Shown: in pieces, positions 44,240 to 52,892 of the stretch
Layout: each line of letters opens with the position of its first letter
Numbering within the stretch: the first letter of the stretch is position 1
Source of the DNA: Klebsiella indica
GTDB lineage: Bacteria > Pseudomonadota > Gammaproteobacteria > Enterobacterales > Enterobacteriaceae
NCBI RefSeq assembly: GCF_005860775.1
Contig: NZ_VCHQ01000024.1
Coordinates: forward strand, 124,001-188,000
Length of the DNA stretch: 64,000 nucleotides
Reading direction: 5' to 3'
Made by a program: the position numbers and the translations under genes
The notes under the pieces: model-generated
The model's database searches: none
What the model saw: only the letters and a program-made list of their open reading frames with translations
What the model was told of the DNA's origin: nothing

Positions 44240-45085
44240 ATGGCCGAAACGCAAAACGATCCTTTATTGCCGGGTTACTCTTTTAATGCCCATCTGGTGA
44301 CGGGCCTGACGCCGATTGACGCCGATGGCTATCTGGATTTCTTTATCGATCGTCCGCTGGGCATGAAGGGCTATATCCTTAATCTGACGATCCGTGGCGA
44401 AGGGGTGATCAAGAACCACGGGGAGCAGTTTACCTGTCGGCCTGGGGATATGCTGCTGTTCCCGCCGGGCGAAATTCACCATTATGGCCGTCATCCCAAT
44501 GCTGGCGAATGGTATCACCAGTGGGTTTACTTCCGTCCACGCGCTTACTGGCATGAGTGGCTTAACTGGCCGACGATTTTTGCCCAGACCGGGTTTTTCC
44601 GCCCGGATGAGCAGTGGCTGCCGCGCTTTGGCGAGCTGTTCGGGCAAATCGTTGAGGCCGGGCAGGGGGCGGGGCGCTATTCCGAACTGCTGGCGATCAA
44701 TCTCATGGAGCAACTGTTGCTGCGGCGTATGGAGGCGATCAATGAATCGTTGCATCCGCCGCTGGATAACCGGGTGCGCGACGCTTGCCAGTATATCAGC
44801 GATCATCTGGCGGACAGCCATTTCGATATTGCCAGCGTTGCCCAGCATGTGTGCCTGTCGCCGTCGCGGCTGTCGCATCTGTTTCGCCAGCAACTGGGGA
44901 TCAGCGTGCTGGGGTGGCGTGAAGATCAGCGGATTAGCCAGGCGAAGCTGCTGCTCAGCACCACGCGGATGCCGATAGCCACCGTGGGGCGTAACGTCGG
45001 CTTTGAAGACCAGCTCTACTTTTCACGCGTCTTTAAGAAGTGCACCGGCGCCAGCCCCAGTGAGTTTCGCGCTGGATGCGAATAG
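44240..45085 (+). CDS. araC: Arabinose regulon activator/repressor AraC
   Basis: The 281-residue regulator has an N-terminal arm and cupin arabinose-binding domain (about 1-165, [30 protein letters not shown]) and two C-terminal helix-turn-helix motifs ([22 protein letters not shown], and [19 protein letters not shown]). It lacks the last 11 residues of the E. coli protein, ending at EFRAGCE, which I recall as the usual Salmonella-type form. Divergent from araB. Confidence 0.97.
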   Translation: MAETQNDPLLPGYSFNAHLVTGLTPIDADGYLDFFIDRPLGMKGYILNLTIRGEGVIKNHGEQFTCRPGDMLLFPPGEIHHYGRHPNAGEWYHQWVYFRPRAYWHEWLNWPTIFAQTGFFRPDEQWLPRFGELFGQIVEAGQGAGRYSELLAINLMEQLLLRRMEAINESLHPPLDNRVRDACQYISDHLADSHFDIASVAQHVCLSPSRLSHLFRQQLGISVLGWREDQRISQAKLLLSTTRMPIATVGRNVGFEDQLYFSRVFKKCTGASPSEFRAGCE

Positions 45086-45141
45086 AAAGTAAAGAAAGTG
45101 AAATGATGGTCCGGTTAATTAACGCAGCCAGTAAACAGGAT

Positions 45142-45192
45142 CTACGCTAAATAATTCACGTTGCCATCTGCAACGTAAAATATGACGGGTAG
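45142..45192. repeat. Miniature (internally deleted) ERIC element upstream of yabI
   Basis: The two ERIC-type termini are nearly fused: CTACGCTAAATAATTCACGTTGC, four bases, then TGCAACGTAAAATATGACGGG. They form a small hairpin ACGTTGC/GCAACGT. Comparable full ERIC ends read CTATAC-N-AATAATTCGAGTTGC and TGCAACTTGAAGTATGACGGG (from memory). Confidence 0.65.
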
Positions 45193-45264
45193 AAACAATT
45201 GATGGCTTGACGAAGTATTCACGGCTCCGGAGAATCCGTGCTTCGTTTTAAAACCGGGTACATT

Positions 45265-46032
45265 ATGCAAGCATTGCTGGAACACTTTATTACGCAATCC
45301 ACGGTCTATTCTCTGCTGGCTGTTCTGCTGGTCGCTTTCCTCGAATCGTTGGCGTTGGTCGGGCTTATTCTGCCGGGAACGGTGATGATGGCCGGGTTGG
45401 GCGCGCTGATCGGTAGCGGCGAGGTTAATTTCTGGCAGGCATGGCTGGCGGGGATTATCGGCTGCTTGCTCGGCGACTGGGTGTCATTCTGGCTAGGCTG
45501 GCGGTTTAAGAAGCCGCTGCATCGCTGGTCTTTTTTGAAGAAAAATAAAGCGCTGCTCGATAAGACCGAGCATGCGCTACATCAGCACAGCATGGTGACC
45601 ATTCTTATCGGGCGGTTTGTCGGGCCGACGCGTCCGCTGGTGCCGATGGTCGCCGGGATGCTTGATCTGCCGGTGGCGAAATTTATCCCGCCAAATATTA
45701 TTGGCTGCCTGCTGTGGCCGCCGCTCTATTTTTTACCGGGAATCCTCGCCGGGGCGGCGATTGATATTCCGACGGATGAACACAGCGCCAGCTTTAAGTG
45801 GCTGCTGCTGGGGGCGGCCCTGCTGGCCTGGCTGGCGGCCTGGTTGTGCTGGCGACTGTGGCGGGGCGCTAACAGCGCGGGCGATCGTTTAACCCGTTTC
45901 CTGCCGCGTTCGCGCCTGCGGTGGCTAACGCCGCTGACGGTATGCGTTGCCGCGGCCGCGCTGGTTTTTACCTTCCGCCACCCGCTTATGCCGGTCTATC
46001 TTGATATTCTGTATAAGGTTATTGCGCGCTAA
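45265..46032 (+). CDS. yabI: DedA-family membrane protein YabI
   Basis: The 255-residue inner membrane protein is of the DedA/SNARE-associated family, thought to be a lipid flippase or proton-coupled transporter; YabI itself is little characterised. Motifs include [17 protein letters not shown] near 20, [12 protein letters not shown] near 67 and [17 protein letters not shown] near 117. ATG 45265 gives [11 protein letters not shown] as in E. coli; the longer frame from 45238 is rejected. Its 3' end overlaps thiQ on the other strand by 14 bases. Confidence 0.95.
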   Translation: MQALLEHFITQSTVYSLLAVLLVAFLESLALVGLILPGTVMMAGLGALIGSGEVNFWQAWLAGIIGCLLGDWVSFWLGWRFKKPLHRWSFLKKNKALLDKTEHALHQHSMVTILIGRFVGPTRPLVPMVAGMLDLPVAKFIPPNIIGCLLWPPLYFLPGILAGAAIDIPTDEHSASFKWLLLGAALLAWLAAWLCWRLWRGANSAGDRLTRFLPRSRLRWLTPLTVCVAAAALVFTFRHPLMPVYLDILYKVIAR

Positions 46033-46720
46033 TCCCCAGCAGCGCTGAGGCGCTGCTGTTGCCCCTGAGCAGCGCGGTAGTCTCGCCGTCCCAGAGTATC
46101 CGTCCCTCAGCCACTACCAGCGAACGCGGCGCGATGCGCGCCGCGTCCTCTACGCTGTGCGACACCATTAATAGCGTCAGTTGCTGCTGCTGGCAGACGT
46201 CGGCAACCAGCGCCAGCATCTCCTGACGTAGCGCGGGATCGAGCGCTGAGAAGGGTTCATCCAGCAGCAGTACCGGTTGCTGACGCACCAGACAGCGCGC
46301 CAGCGCCGCACGCTGGCGTTGCCCGCCGGAAAGCTCGCCAGGCAGGCGATCCAGCAATGCGTCAATCGCCATCTGCCCGGCAATGGTCTGCAAACGGGTG
46401 GCCTGCTCTGCGTTCAGCTTTAATCCCGGATGCATCCCCAGCGCGATGTTCTGGCGGATAGTCAGGTGATTAAAGAGATTATTTTCCTGAAACAGCATCG
46501 ATACCGGACGGCGCGCGGGCGGCGTGTGGGTATGAGGCTGACCGTCGATCTCAATGCTGCCGCTGGCGGGTGATAAAAAACCGGCGATCAGATTCAGCAG
46601 GGTACTTTTCCCGGCACCGCTGGGACCGAGGATGGCCAGGCATTCGCCGCGTTCAGCAGAGAGGGTAAAACGCATCGGCAGATGCTGGTAAAGCCAGGTG
46701 ACATCATTCAGTTTTAGCAT
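46019..46720 (-). CDS. thiQ: Thiamine ABC transporter ATPase ThiQ
   Basis: The 233-residue ATPase powers uptake of thiamine and its phosphates. Walker [10 protein letters not shown] near residue 32, signature LSGGQRQR near 128 and Walker [13 protein letters not shown] near 148 are intact. ATG 46720 ([11 protein letters not shown]) overlaps the end of thiP by 17 bases and matches E. coli; the frame to 46741 is an extension. Last gene of thiBPQ. Confidence 0.96.
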   Translation of the reverse strand: MLKLNDVTWLYQHLPMRFTLSAERGECLAILGPSGAGKSTLLNLIAGFLSPASGSIEIDGQPHTHTPPARRPVSMLFQENNLFNHLTIRQNIALGMHPGLKLNAEQATRLQTIAGQMAIDALLDRLPGELSGGQRQRAALARCLVRQQPVLLLDEPFSALDPALRQEMLALVADVCQQQQLTLLMVSHSVEDAARIAPRSLVVAEGRILWDGETTALLRGNSSASALLGISAQ

Positions 46721-48314
46721 CACGCCCCGGAAGTTTTTCAATCACGCTAAAGAGTAAAAAGCACAGCGCCAGCAGCAGCAGAGCGGTAACGGCGCCGTCC
46801 TGGCTACGATAAGCGCCAATTTGCTGATACAGATAGAACGGCAGGGTACGAAAATCTTCATTGCCGAACAGCGCCACGACGCCGAAATCGCCGATCGACA
46901 GCACGCAGGCGAAAGCCAGCGCCTGGGCCAGCGGGCGTGTTAAGGCGCGAAGCTCCACCACCCTAAGGCGCGTAAAGCCGTGCAAATCCAGCGACTGGCA
47001 AAGCGCGCCATAGCGGGTGCTGATATCGCGCATAGGATTTTCCAGCACCTTCAGCGCATAGGGAATCGCCATCAGCGCATTGGTGAAAATCACGATACCG
47101 TCGGCGGATTCCGGTAGCCCTGTGCTGTTATTGAGCAGCAGGAAGAATCCGGTGGCCAGTACGATGCCCGGCATGGCGAGGATCAGCATGCCGCTGAGTT
47201 CGAGCGCCTGTCCGGCCAACGGGCGATTACGGGCGCGAAGTTCGCGACTGCTCCACAGCAGCATCATGGTCAGCATCACGCTTAACAGCCCGGCGGCAAG
47301 GGCGATACGCAGTGAGGTCCCCAGCGCCTGCCATAGCGCAGGCTGTTGCAGGACGCTAAACAGATTGTTATTCAGACCGTCGTATATCACCGCCAGTAGC
47401 GGAGGCAGCAACAGTAAAAGCGCGATGACAATGAGCGCAATGTCGCTCAGTCGACTGAACAAACGGTCGTCAGGATCGCGCCAGCCGTGGATGTTGCTGA
47501 CCCCGATGGCGAGGGCTTTGCTCAGGCGCTGGCTGAGTAATACCAGCCCGAGGCAGCAGACCATCTGGATCAGCGCCAGCATCGCCGCGCGCGCCGGGTC
47601 ATAGTCGAAATTGAGCGCCTGGTAGATCGCCAGTTCGATCGTGGTCGCGCGCGGGCCGCCGCCCAGCGACAGCACGGTCGCAAAGCTGGCGAAACAGAGC
47701 ATAAAGATCAGCGCCGCGACAGGCAGAATTTGCCGACGCAGCCATGGCCATTCAACCAGCCGGAAGAAGGCGTAGCCGCGCATTCCTAGCTGGGCGGCGA
47801 TTTGCCGCTGTTCGCCGGGGATATTTTCCAGCGTTTGCAGTAGCAGGCGCGTGGCCATTGGCATATTGAAGAACACATGCGCCAGCAGGATCCCTTGTAA
47901 TCCGTAGGGTGAAAACGTCCACTGCCAGCCGAACACGGTAAACAATTCAGCCAGCCAGCCCTGGCGACCGTAGACGCTAAGAATGCCGAATACCGCCACC
48001 AGCACCGGCAAGATTAAGGTCATCGCGCACAGGCGCAGCAGCAGCGTGCGCCCGGGGAAGCGCCGACGGTAGAGCGCGCGGGCGAGAAAAATCGCCGGTA
48101 TCACGGAAAGCAGCGCGGAAAGAAACGCCTGCCAGAAAGAAAAGCGCACCACATGCCAGAGATAGCTATCGCTAACCATCGATCCCCAGACCGCTTCCGG
48201 CGCGCTGAACCACAGCGCCAGAAAAGCAGCCAGCGCGACGGCGACCAGTAAGGTCGCCGCCGTCAGGCCGGGCAGCAGCCAGCCGAAAGTTAGCGGCTGA
48301 CGGCGCGTTGCCAT
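46704..48314 (-). CDS. thiP: Thiamine ABC transporter permease ThiP
   Basis: The 536-residue permease has about 12 membrane segments in two homologous halves, each with an EAA-type loop ([20 protein letters not shown] near 200, and [19 protein letters not shown] near 450) that docks on ThiQ. It overlaps thiB by 25 bases and thiQ by 17, so the operon is tightly coupled. Length equals E. coli ThiP (536). Confidence 0.96.
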   Translation of the reverse strand: MATRRQPLTFGWLLPGLTAATLLVAVALAAFLALWFSAPEAVWGSMVSDSYLWHVVRFSFWQAFLSALLSVIPAIFLARALYRRRFPGRTLLLRLCAMTLILPVLVAVFGILSVYGRQGWLAELFTVFGWQWTFSPYGLQGILLAHVFFNMPMATRLLLQTLENIPGEQRQIAAQLGMRGYAFFRLVEWPWLRRQILPVAALIFMLCFASFATVLSLGGGPRATTIELAIYQALNFDYDPARAAMLALIQMVCCLGLVLLSQRLSKALAIGVSNIHGWRDPDDRLFSRLSDIALIVIALLLLLPPLLAVIYDGLNNNLFSVLQQPALWQALGTSLRIALAAGLLSVMLTMMLLWSSRELRARNRPLAGQALELSGMLILAMPGIVLATGFFLLLNNSTGLPESADGIVIFTNALMAIPYALKVLENPMRDISTRYGALCQSLDLHGFTRLRVVELRALTRPLAQALAFACVLSIGDFGVVALFGNEDFRTLPFYLYQQIGAYRSQDGAVTALLLLALCFLLFSVIEKLPGRDAKTE

Positions 48315-49273
48315 GCGCTGATCCAGTTCTGGCGCTCAGCCGCCACCTGTTGCGGCGTAAATTCAAGGGTGGTTTGCGGTTTGATCAGCCCGTCAAAACC
48401 TGCGGGAAGCGCAACCTGGGTAACCGGGTACATCCAGTTGCCGGTGGGGATCGTGTTCTGGAAGCCGGGAGAAAGCATAAATTTGAGGAATTTCTCTGCC
48501 AGCTCCGGTTGTTTGCTGGCCGCGGTGCGGGCGGCAACTTCGACCTGCAAATAGTGGCCTTCCGCGAAGTTGGCCGCCGCGTAGTTATCTTTTTTCTCTT
48601 CGATAATGTGATAAGCCGGGGAGGTGGTGTAGCTGAGCACCAGGTCGCTTTCGCCCTTGAGGAACAGGCCGTAGGCTTCGCTCCAGCCTTTGGTGACGGT
48701 GACGGTTTTCGCCGCCAGTTTCTGCCAGGCTTCCGGCGCGTTATCGCCGTAGACTTTTTGCATCCACAGCAGCAGGCCGAGGCCCGGCGTGCTGGTGCGC
48801 GGATCCTCATAAATGACCCGCCATTTCTGCTGGCTCTCAACCAGCTCTTTCAGGCTTTTCGGCGGATTTTTGAGCTTGTTTTTATCGTAAACAAAGGCGA
48901 AATAGCCGTAATCGAATGGAACGAAGGTATCGTTGCGCCAGCCGCCGGGTACGCTGACCGCGCGGGTAGATACGCCGCTTTTGGCGAACAGCTTGCTCTG
49001 GGCCGCGGCTTCCAGCAGGTTGTTATCCAGTCCAATCACCACATCGGCTTTGCTGTTTTTGCCTTCCATTCGCAGACGATTGAGCAGCGAGACGCCATCT
49101 TCCAGCGCCACGAACTTCAGTTCGCAGTCGCAGTCCGCTTCAAAGGCTTTTTTGACCGCCGGGCCTGGCCCCCAGTCGGCGGCGAAGGAGTCGTAGGTAT
49201 AAACGGTCAGGGTGGGTTTGGCAAAAACCGGCGCGGCGACCAGCGCCAGCAGGGGAAGTAATTTTTTTAACAC
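48290..49273 (-). CDS. thiB: Thiamine-binding periplasmic protein ThiB (TbpA)
   Basis: The 327-residue periplasmic binding protein delivers thiamine, TMP and TPP to ThiPQ. A signal peptide (MLKKLLPLLALVAAPVFA, residues 1-18) precedes KPTLTVYTYDSFAADWG. The start is GTG at 49273, preceded by GAGGTG with normal spacing; a frame from 49321 would run into the riboswitch and is rejected. Conserved WMQKVYG and SYTTSPAYH segments are present. Expression is set by the TPP riboswitch upstream. Confidence 0.96.
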   Translation of the reverse strand: MLKKLLPLLALVAAPVFAKPTLTVYTYDSFAADWGPGPAVKKAFEADCDCELKFVALEDGVSLLNRLRMEGKNSKADVVIGLDNNLLEAAAQSKLFAKSGVSTRAVSVPGGWRNDTFVPFDYGYFAFVYDKNKLKNPPKSLKELVESQQKWRVIYEDPRTSTPGLGLLLWMQKVYGDNAPEAWQKLAAKTVTVTKGWSEAYGLFLKGESDLVLSYTTSPAYHIIEEKKDNYAAANFAEGHYLQVEVAARTAASKQPELAEKFLKFMLSPGFQNTIPTGNWMYPVTQVALPAGFDGLIKPQTTLEFTPQQVAAERQNWISAWQRAVSR

Positions 49274-49316
49274 TTTGCACCTCAGAAGAAGGGGGGGCAA
49301 AGGATTTTGAGTGGGC

Positions 49317-49463
49317 CTCAAATCCCTTCGCCGGCGTTATCCGGATCAGGTTCGACGGGTATTTTCTCAGCCCATACGCTTTATCTTTCTGGTTGCTTCC
49401 GGGCTAACCGCGCGTCGATGCAACTCGAATGATATTGTGTATGTTTATTAGCACCCCGTTGAG
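49317..49463 (-). ncRNA. TPP (THI-element) riboswitch of thiBPQ with enlarged P3 arm
   Basis: On the minus strand the aptamer core is plain: CTCAACGGGGTGC (5' P1/P2), GGCTGAGAAAATACCC (49353-49371 region), then GAACCTGATCCGGATAACGCCGGCGAAGGGA, with P1 closed by TTGAG; sequence is split here into its named parts. Between GGGGTGC and CTGAGA about 80 bases intervene, where E. coli thiB has about 20. That insert folds as one long imperfect stem (49373-49443) and so extends P3. Binding of TPP should still block thiB expression. Confidence 0.9.
49373..49443. repeat. ERIC-derived inverted repeat forming riboswitch P3
   Basis: The arms CATACGCTTTATCTTTCTGG... and ...TGCAACTCGAATGATATTG pair at about 18 of 24 positions around a 23-base loop. 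TGCAACTCGAAT with the following AT-rich tail matches an ERIC terminus, so the insert looks like an internally deleted ERIC. Confidence 0.6.
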
Positions 49464-49505
49464 AACGGCAGTTAGTGTAATGATTTTATCTGCTAACGAA
49501 AAGCG

Positions 49506-51161
49506 TTACGGCTCCGGCGGCGCAAACCAGGCTGACTTAAAGTCAAACCAGCCAAGGGTGTTCATTCGCACGCCGCGCATACTGCGTTGCCCCTGGATCA
49601 TCAGCCAGTGGTGAATGAGCGGCACGATAGTTTGCGTGGTGAGCAACTGCTGGCTCCAGGCCGCCGGATTAAGCTCTCCCGCGCGCCAGCGGCCGGCATC
49701 GCGCTCCCAGTCAATGGGAATACATTTGCGAATCAGCGGGACTTCATACAGCCAGGCAAACAGGGAAAAATCGATCGGCAGCGTAAAGTTGGCGCTGTTG
49801 AGCCACACGTCACTCACTACCTCTCCGCGATGCCACTCTTCGTATTCCAGTTCCTGAATCTCCAGCTTCACCTGATGTTCAGCCAGCAGCGTCGCCATGA
49901 TCTTGCCCATGACGCGATGTTCGACGTGCTCCTGATAGTAGGTCAGCCTGACCGTTTCCAGACCTGGCGGTTTTTCACAGGCATGGCTGCGCGCATGATG
50001 CCAGCGGGGCAGCAGGCCATAGGCTGGAAACCAGTTGCCCTGGTAGTGTTCACCAGCGTGATAGAGCAGGTTAGCGGGCTGGAACAGATAACTTAACCAC
50101 TGGCGTACCGCCGTATTACCGCCGAGCGGGCTGCGGGAGTCGAACAGCAGGTAATAGCAGCCTTCTTCAAGGCGGCTTTCTACCGCTTTTTCACTCTCCG
50201 TACTTCCCTGAAGCGTTAACCCGCCGTTGGACTCTTCACCAATTTCCGGCAGTACCCAGACGTTGACTTCATCAATTAGCGCCCGGTAGCCGAAATAGTC
50301 GTCGAAAGCGTGAATTTTAAGTTGATTCTGGTTATTACGCACAACCGAGTAAGGGCCGGTGCCAATGGGCGTGCTGGCGAATTTTTCCATCGACCGCCAC
50401 TCCTGGGGCAGGATCATCGCCTGAACCTGGCTGAGTAACCACGGTAGCCAGCGGTCGGGCTGACTAAGATGAATATCCAGGGTCCATGCGGTGGGGGAGT
50501 CGATACGCTCAATATGGGAGAAGAGCGGCAGCGTGTTGCTACGCTGTAAGGAAGAGATGACATCCGCCATCTCCAGTTCCCGACCATGATGAAAATGTAT
50601 GCCCGGACGAAGAAAAAAACGCCAGTGAGTGGCGGTGATCTGCTGCCAATGGTGAGCAATATCCGCTTCCAGTTCCCCATTTTCCTCATTTACTCGCGTC
50701 AGCGCGCTAAAAATCTGCCGCACGATGTGCGTTTCTGAGCGGCGCAGCGCGCTGCCTGGCAGCAGATTTTTCATCGGTCGATAGTAGAGCACGCGCAGAA
50801 TATGCCGACCCTGGCGGAAGCTGCGGCCAAGATGGGAGATCAGCATCTGTCGGACGGCGGCTTTATCACCGACTAACTGTACCAGCTGATCGATCCTGTC
50901 CTGTTCCAGCAGATCTTCCGCTCTTTGCTGCTGCAGGGCCAGACCGGTATAGAGAAAAGCCAGTCGGGAACGCTTACCGCGTCCGGCTTCCGCCTGCCAG
51001 GTCAGCCAGCCACGCTCTTCCATCATATTCAGTAAGGTGCGCATATGGCGGCGCGAGCAGCTCAGCATATCTGCCAGTTCATTAAGCGTCGTCTCCTGCG
51101 ACTTACCGTCGCAGCACTGCCATAAGCGGATGAACTGCTGTTGTAAACGGCTGGAAGACAT
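49506..51161 (-). CDS. sgrR: Sugar-phosphate stress regulator SgrR
   Basis: The 551-residue protein activates sgrS when glucose 6-phosphate or analogues accumulate and represses itself. An N-terminal winged helix (about 1-113, [22 protein letters not shown]) is joined to a solute-binding-protein-like domain (about 163-551) that presumably senses a small molecule. Length equals E. coli SgrR. It diverges from sgrS, with 67 bases between its start and the predicted sgrS 5' end. Confidence 0.96.
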   Translation of the reverse strand: MSSSRLQQQFIRLWQCCDGKSQETTLNELADMLSCSRRHMRTLLNMMEERGWLTWQAEAGRGKRSRLAFLYTGLALQQQRAEDLLEQDRIDQLVQLVGDKAAVRQMLISHLGRSFRQGRHILRVLYYRPMKNLLPGSALRRSETHIVRQIFSALTRVNEENGELEADIAHHWQQITATHWRFFLRPGIHFHHGRELEMADVISSLQRSNTLPLFSHIERIDSPTAWTLDIHLSQPDRWLPWLLSQVQAMILPQEWRSMEKFASTPIGTGPYSVVRNNQNQLKIHAFDDYFGYRALIDEVNVWVLPEIGEESNGGLTLQGSTESEKAVESRLEEGCYYLLFDSRSPLGGNTAVRQWLSYLFQPANLLYHAGEHYQGNWFPAYGLLPRWHHARSHACEKPPGLETVRLTYYQEHVEHRVMGKIMATLLAEHQVKLEIQELEYEEWHRGEVVSDVWLNSANFTLPIDFSLFAWLYEVPLIRKCIPIDWERDAGRWRAGELNPAAWSQQLLTTQTIVPLIHHWLMIQGQRSMRGVRMNTLGWFDFKSAWFAPPEP

Positions 51162-51248
51162 AAAAGGGGAACTCCTGATAAAAACTCAGCAATTTATGAC
51201 TTCCTATATTAAGTCAATAATCACCTTCGATGAAGTGAGGAGGTGAAT

Positions 51249-51401
51249 ATGATGAGGTCTACCACACAACAGTTCTACCAACGCTACTTTTCTGCGACGC
51301 AGGATGCGTCCTGGCTGGCCCGCCTGATGGCAGGAAGACAGCAGAAAATGCTCGGCGAACTGATGCAGTGGGGAGTGACGTCGCAGACCTCGGTTCATTG
51401 A
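51249..51401 (+). CDS. sgrT: Small glucose-transport inhibitor SgrT
   Basis: This short frame within SgrS encodes 50 residues (49 from the second ATG at 51252) after the SD AGGAGG. It matches E. coli SgrT (43 residues, from memory) at the start (QQFYQRYFSAT versus RQFYQHYFTAT) and in the LGELMQWG core. SgrT blocks glucose uptake by acting on PtsG. The stop lies 14 bases before the mRNA-pairing block, so coding and pairing functions remain separate. The N-terminus is a few residues longer than in E. coli. Confidence 0.85.
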   Translation: MMRSTTQQFYQRYFSATQDASWLARLMAGRQQKMLGELMQWGVTSQTSVH

Positions 51402-51435
51402 CTTGCAGACATCATGTGTGACTGAGTATTGGTGT

Positions 51436-51596
51436 TATATTCGCCCGTTTTTCAAGCTGCAGTTATCTGTGTCGCCAGAGATTGACAGTCTGGCTGCATG
51501 ATTCAGCCTGGGTCCCTCCTCTGGTGAGCCAGGGTAAGCGCTGTTCAGTAACCTTTGTATAGTTATTGTCCTGCAACTCGAAATTCATAGAGTATA
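51436..51596. repeat. ERIC-family insertion inside SgrS
   Basis: The ends TATATTCGCCCGTTTTTCAAGC... and ...TCCTGCAACTCGAAATTCATA with GAGTATAG fit ERIC termini (TATACTCG-N-TTCAAGCTGCA and CCTGCAACTCGAAT-N-GAGTATAG), and a TA dinucleotide borders both sides. Removing it joins GGTGT to GAATCACCCGCC, nearly the E. coli SgrS sequence. The centre is diverged but can fold (CCTGG/CCAGG). Confidence 0.8.
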
Positions 51597-51662
51597 GAAT
51601 CACCCGCCAGCAGAAATCTTCTGCTGGCTTTTTTCTTTTTTTCGCGCGCTAAAGGATATGTG

Positions 51663-52847
51663 ATGCTGTGGTTAATGACGATGGGGCGCCGTCTTAACGG
51701 CGTGTACGCCGCTTTTATGCTGGTCGCGTTTATGATCGGTATTGCAGGCGCGCTGCAGGCGCCGACGCTCAGTTTATTCCTTAGTCGCGAAGTGGGCGTG
51801 CAACCCTTTTGGGTGGGACTGTTCTATACGGTTAACGCGATTGCCGGCATTCTGGTCAGCCTGGCGCTGGCTAAGCGCTCGGATAGCCGGGGCGATCGTC
51901 GACGCCTGATCATGTTCTGCTGCCTGATGGCGGTAGGAAACGCGCTGCTGTTTGCGTTTAATCGTCATTATCTGACGCTGATCACCGGTGGCGTGATGCT
52001 GGCCTCGGTGGCGAACGCCGCGATGCCGCAGCTTTTTGCGCTGGCGCGGGAATACGCCGATAGCTCGGCCCGTGAAGTGGTGATGTTCAGTTCGATAATG
52101 CGTGCTCAGCTCTCGCTGGCATGGGTGATCGGTCCTCCGCTGGCCTTTATGCTGGCGCTTAATTATGGCTTCACGACCATGTTTTCGATAGCGGCGGGGA
52201 TCTTTGTCATCAGTCTGGCGCTCATCGCTTTCAGGCTCCCGTCGGTCGCCCGTGTTGAACAACCCTCGGAGGAGGGGGGAGTGCTGAGGCAGGTCGGGGG
52301 ATGGCACGATAAAAATGTCCGTATGCTGTTTATCGCCTCCACGCTGATGTGGACCTGCAACACTATGTATATCATTGATATGCCACTGTGGATCAGTAGC
52401 GATCTCGGACTGCCGGACAGCCTCGCCGGAGTCCTGATGGGGACGGCCGCCGGACTGGAGATTCCGGCGATGATTCTGGCGGGTTACTTCGTTAAGCGCT
52501 GGGGCAAGCGCAATATGATGGTGGCGGCGGTTGCCGCGGGCGTGCTGTTTTATATTGGCCTGATTCTGTTTCACGGCCGCGTGGCGCTGCTGGTTTTACA
52601 GCTGTTTAATGCGGTGTTTATCGGTATTATCGCCGGGATTGGCATGCTGTGGTTTCAGGATCTGATGCCCGGACGAGCAGGGGCGGCAACGACGCTATTT
52701 ACCAACAGTATCTCCACCGGGGTCATTCTGGCAGGCGTCATTCAGGGCGCGCTGTCGCAAAGCTATGGGCATACCAGCGTTTACTGGATGATTACGGCGA
52801 TTTCGCTGGTGACGCTGTTTATGACCAGCAGGGTTAAGAATATTTAG
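51663..52847 (+). CDS. setA: Sugar efflux transporter SetA
   Basis: The 394-residue MFS carrier exports lactose, glucose and analogues, relieving sugar-phosphate stress with SgrS. Twelve hydrophobic segments and the conserved MTMGRRLNGVYAAF start, REVGVQPFWVGLFYTVNA and GMLWFQDLMPGRAGAAT are seen. ATG 51663 is preferred to GTG 51660, giving an N-terminus close to E. coli SetA. It lies 23 bases after the SgrS terminator. Confidence 0.95.
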   Translation: MLWLMTMGRRLNGVYAAFMLVAFMIGIAGALQAPTLSLFLSREVGVQPFWVGLFYTVNAIAGILVSLALAKRSDSRGDRRRLIMFCCLMAVGNALLFAFNRHYLTLITGGVMLASVANAAMPQLFALAREYADSSAREVVMFSSIMRAQLSLAWVIGPPLAFMLALNYGFTTMFSIAAGIFVISLALIAFRLPSVARVEQPSEEGGVLRQVGGWHDKNVRMLFIASTLMWTCNTMYIIDMPLWISSDLGLPDSLAGVLMGTAAGLEIPAMILAGYFVKRWGKRNMMVAAVAAGVLFYIGLILFHGRVALLVLQLFNAVFIGIIAGIGMLWFQDLMPGRAGAATTLFTNSISTGVILAGVIQGALSQSYGHTSVYWMITAISLVTLFMTSRVKNI

Positions 52848-52853
52848 CGCCTG

Positions 52854-52880
52854 AGTGCTCCGGCAGCCTGCCGGAGCACT
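52854..52880. terminator. Hairpin between convergent setA and the MFS gene
   Basis: AGTGCTCCGGCAG-C-CTGCCGGAGCACT is a perfect 13-base stem. There is no T run on the plus side; it may serve both strands. It marks the left junction of the accessory cluster. Confidence 0.75.
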
Positions 52881-52892
52881 GTCCGTCATGCG

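Larger units (their letters stand above)
51229..51640 (+). ncRNA. sgrS: Small RNA SgrS, enlarged by an ERIC-like insertion
   Basis: The 5' end GATGAAG, the sgrT frame, the pairing segment GTGTGACTGAGTATTGGTG (51416-51434, identical to the E. coli ptsG-pairing block) and the terminator stem GCCAGCAGA/TCTGCTGGC with its T run (51606-51640) are all present. E. coli SgrS is 227 nt; here pairing block and terminator are separated by about 160 extra bases, giving a predicted RNA of about 410 nt. It should repress ptsG with Hfq; whether the insertion harms this cannot be told from sequence. The transcript may continue into setA, as in E. coli. Confidence 0.88.

Noticed and set aside
48308-49261. 317-residue open frame on the plus strand
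   Set aside because: It is antisense to thiB, whose product is a full match to the thiamine-binding protein; high-GC coding DNA often leaves such shadow frames.
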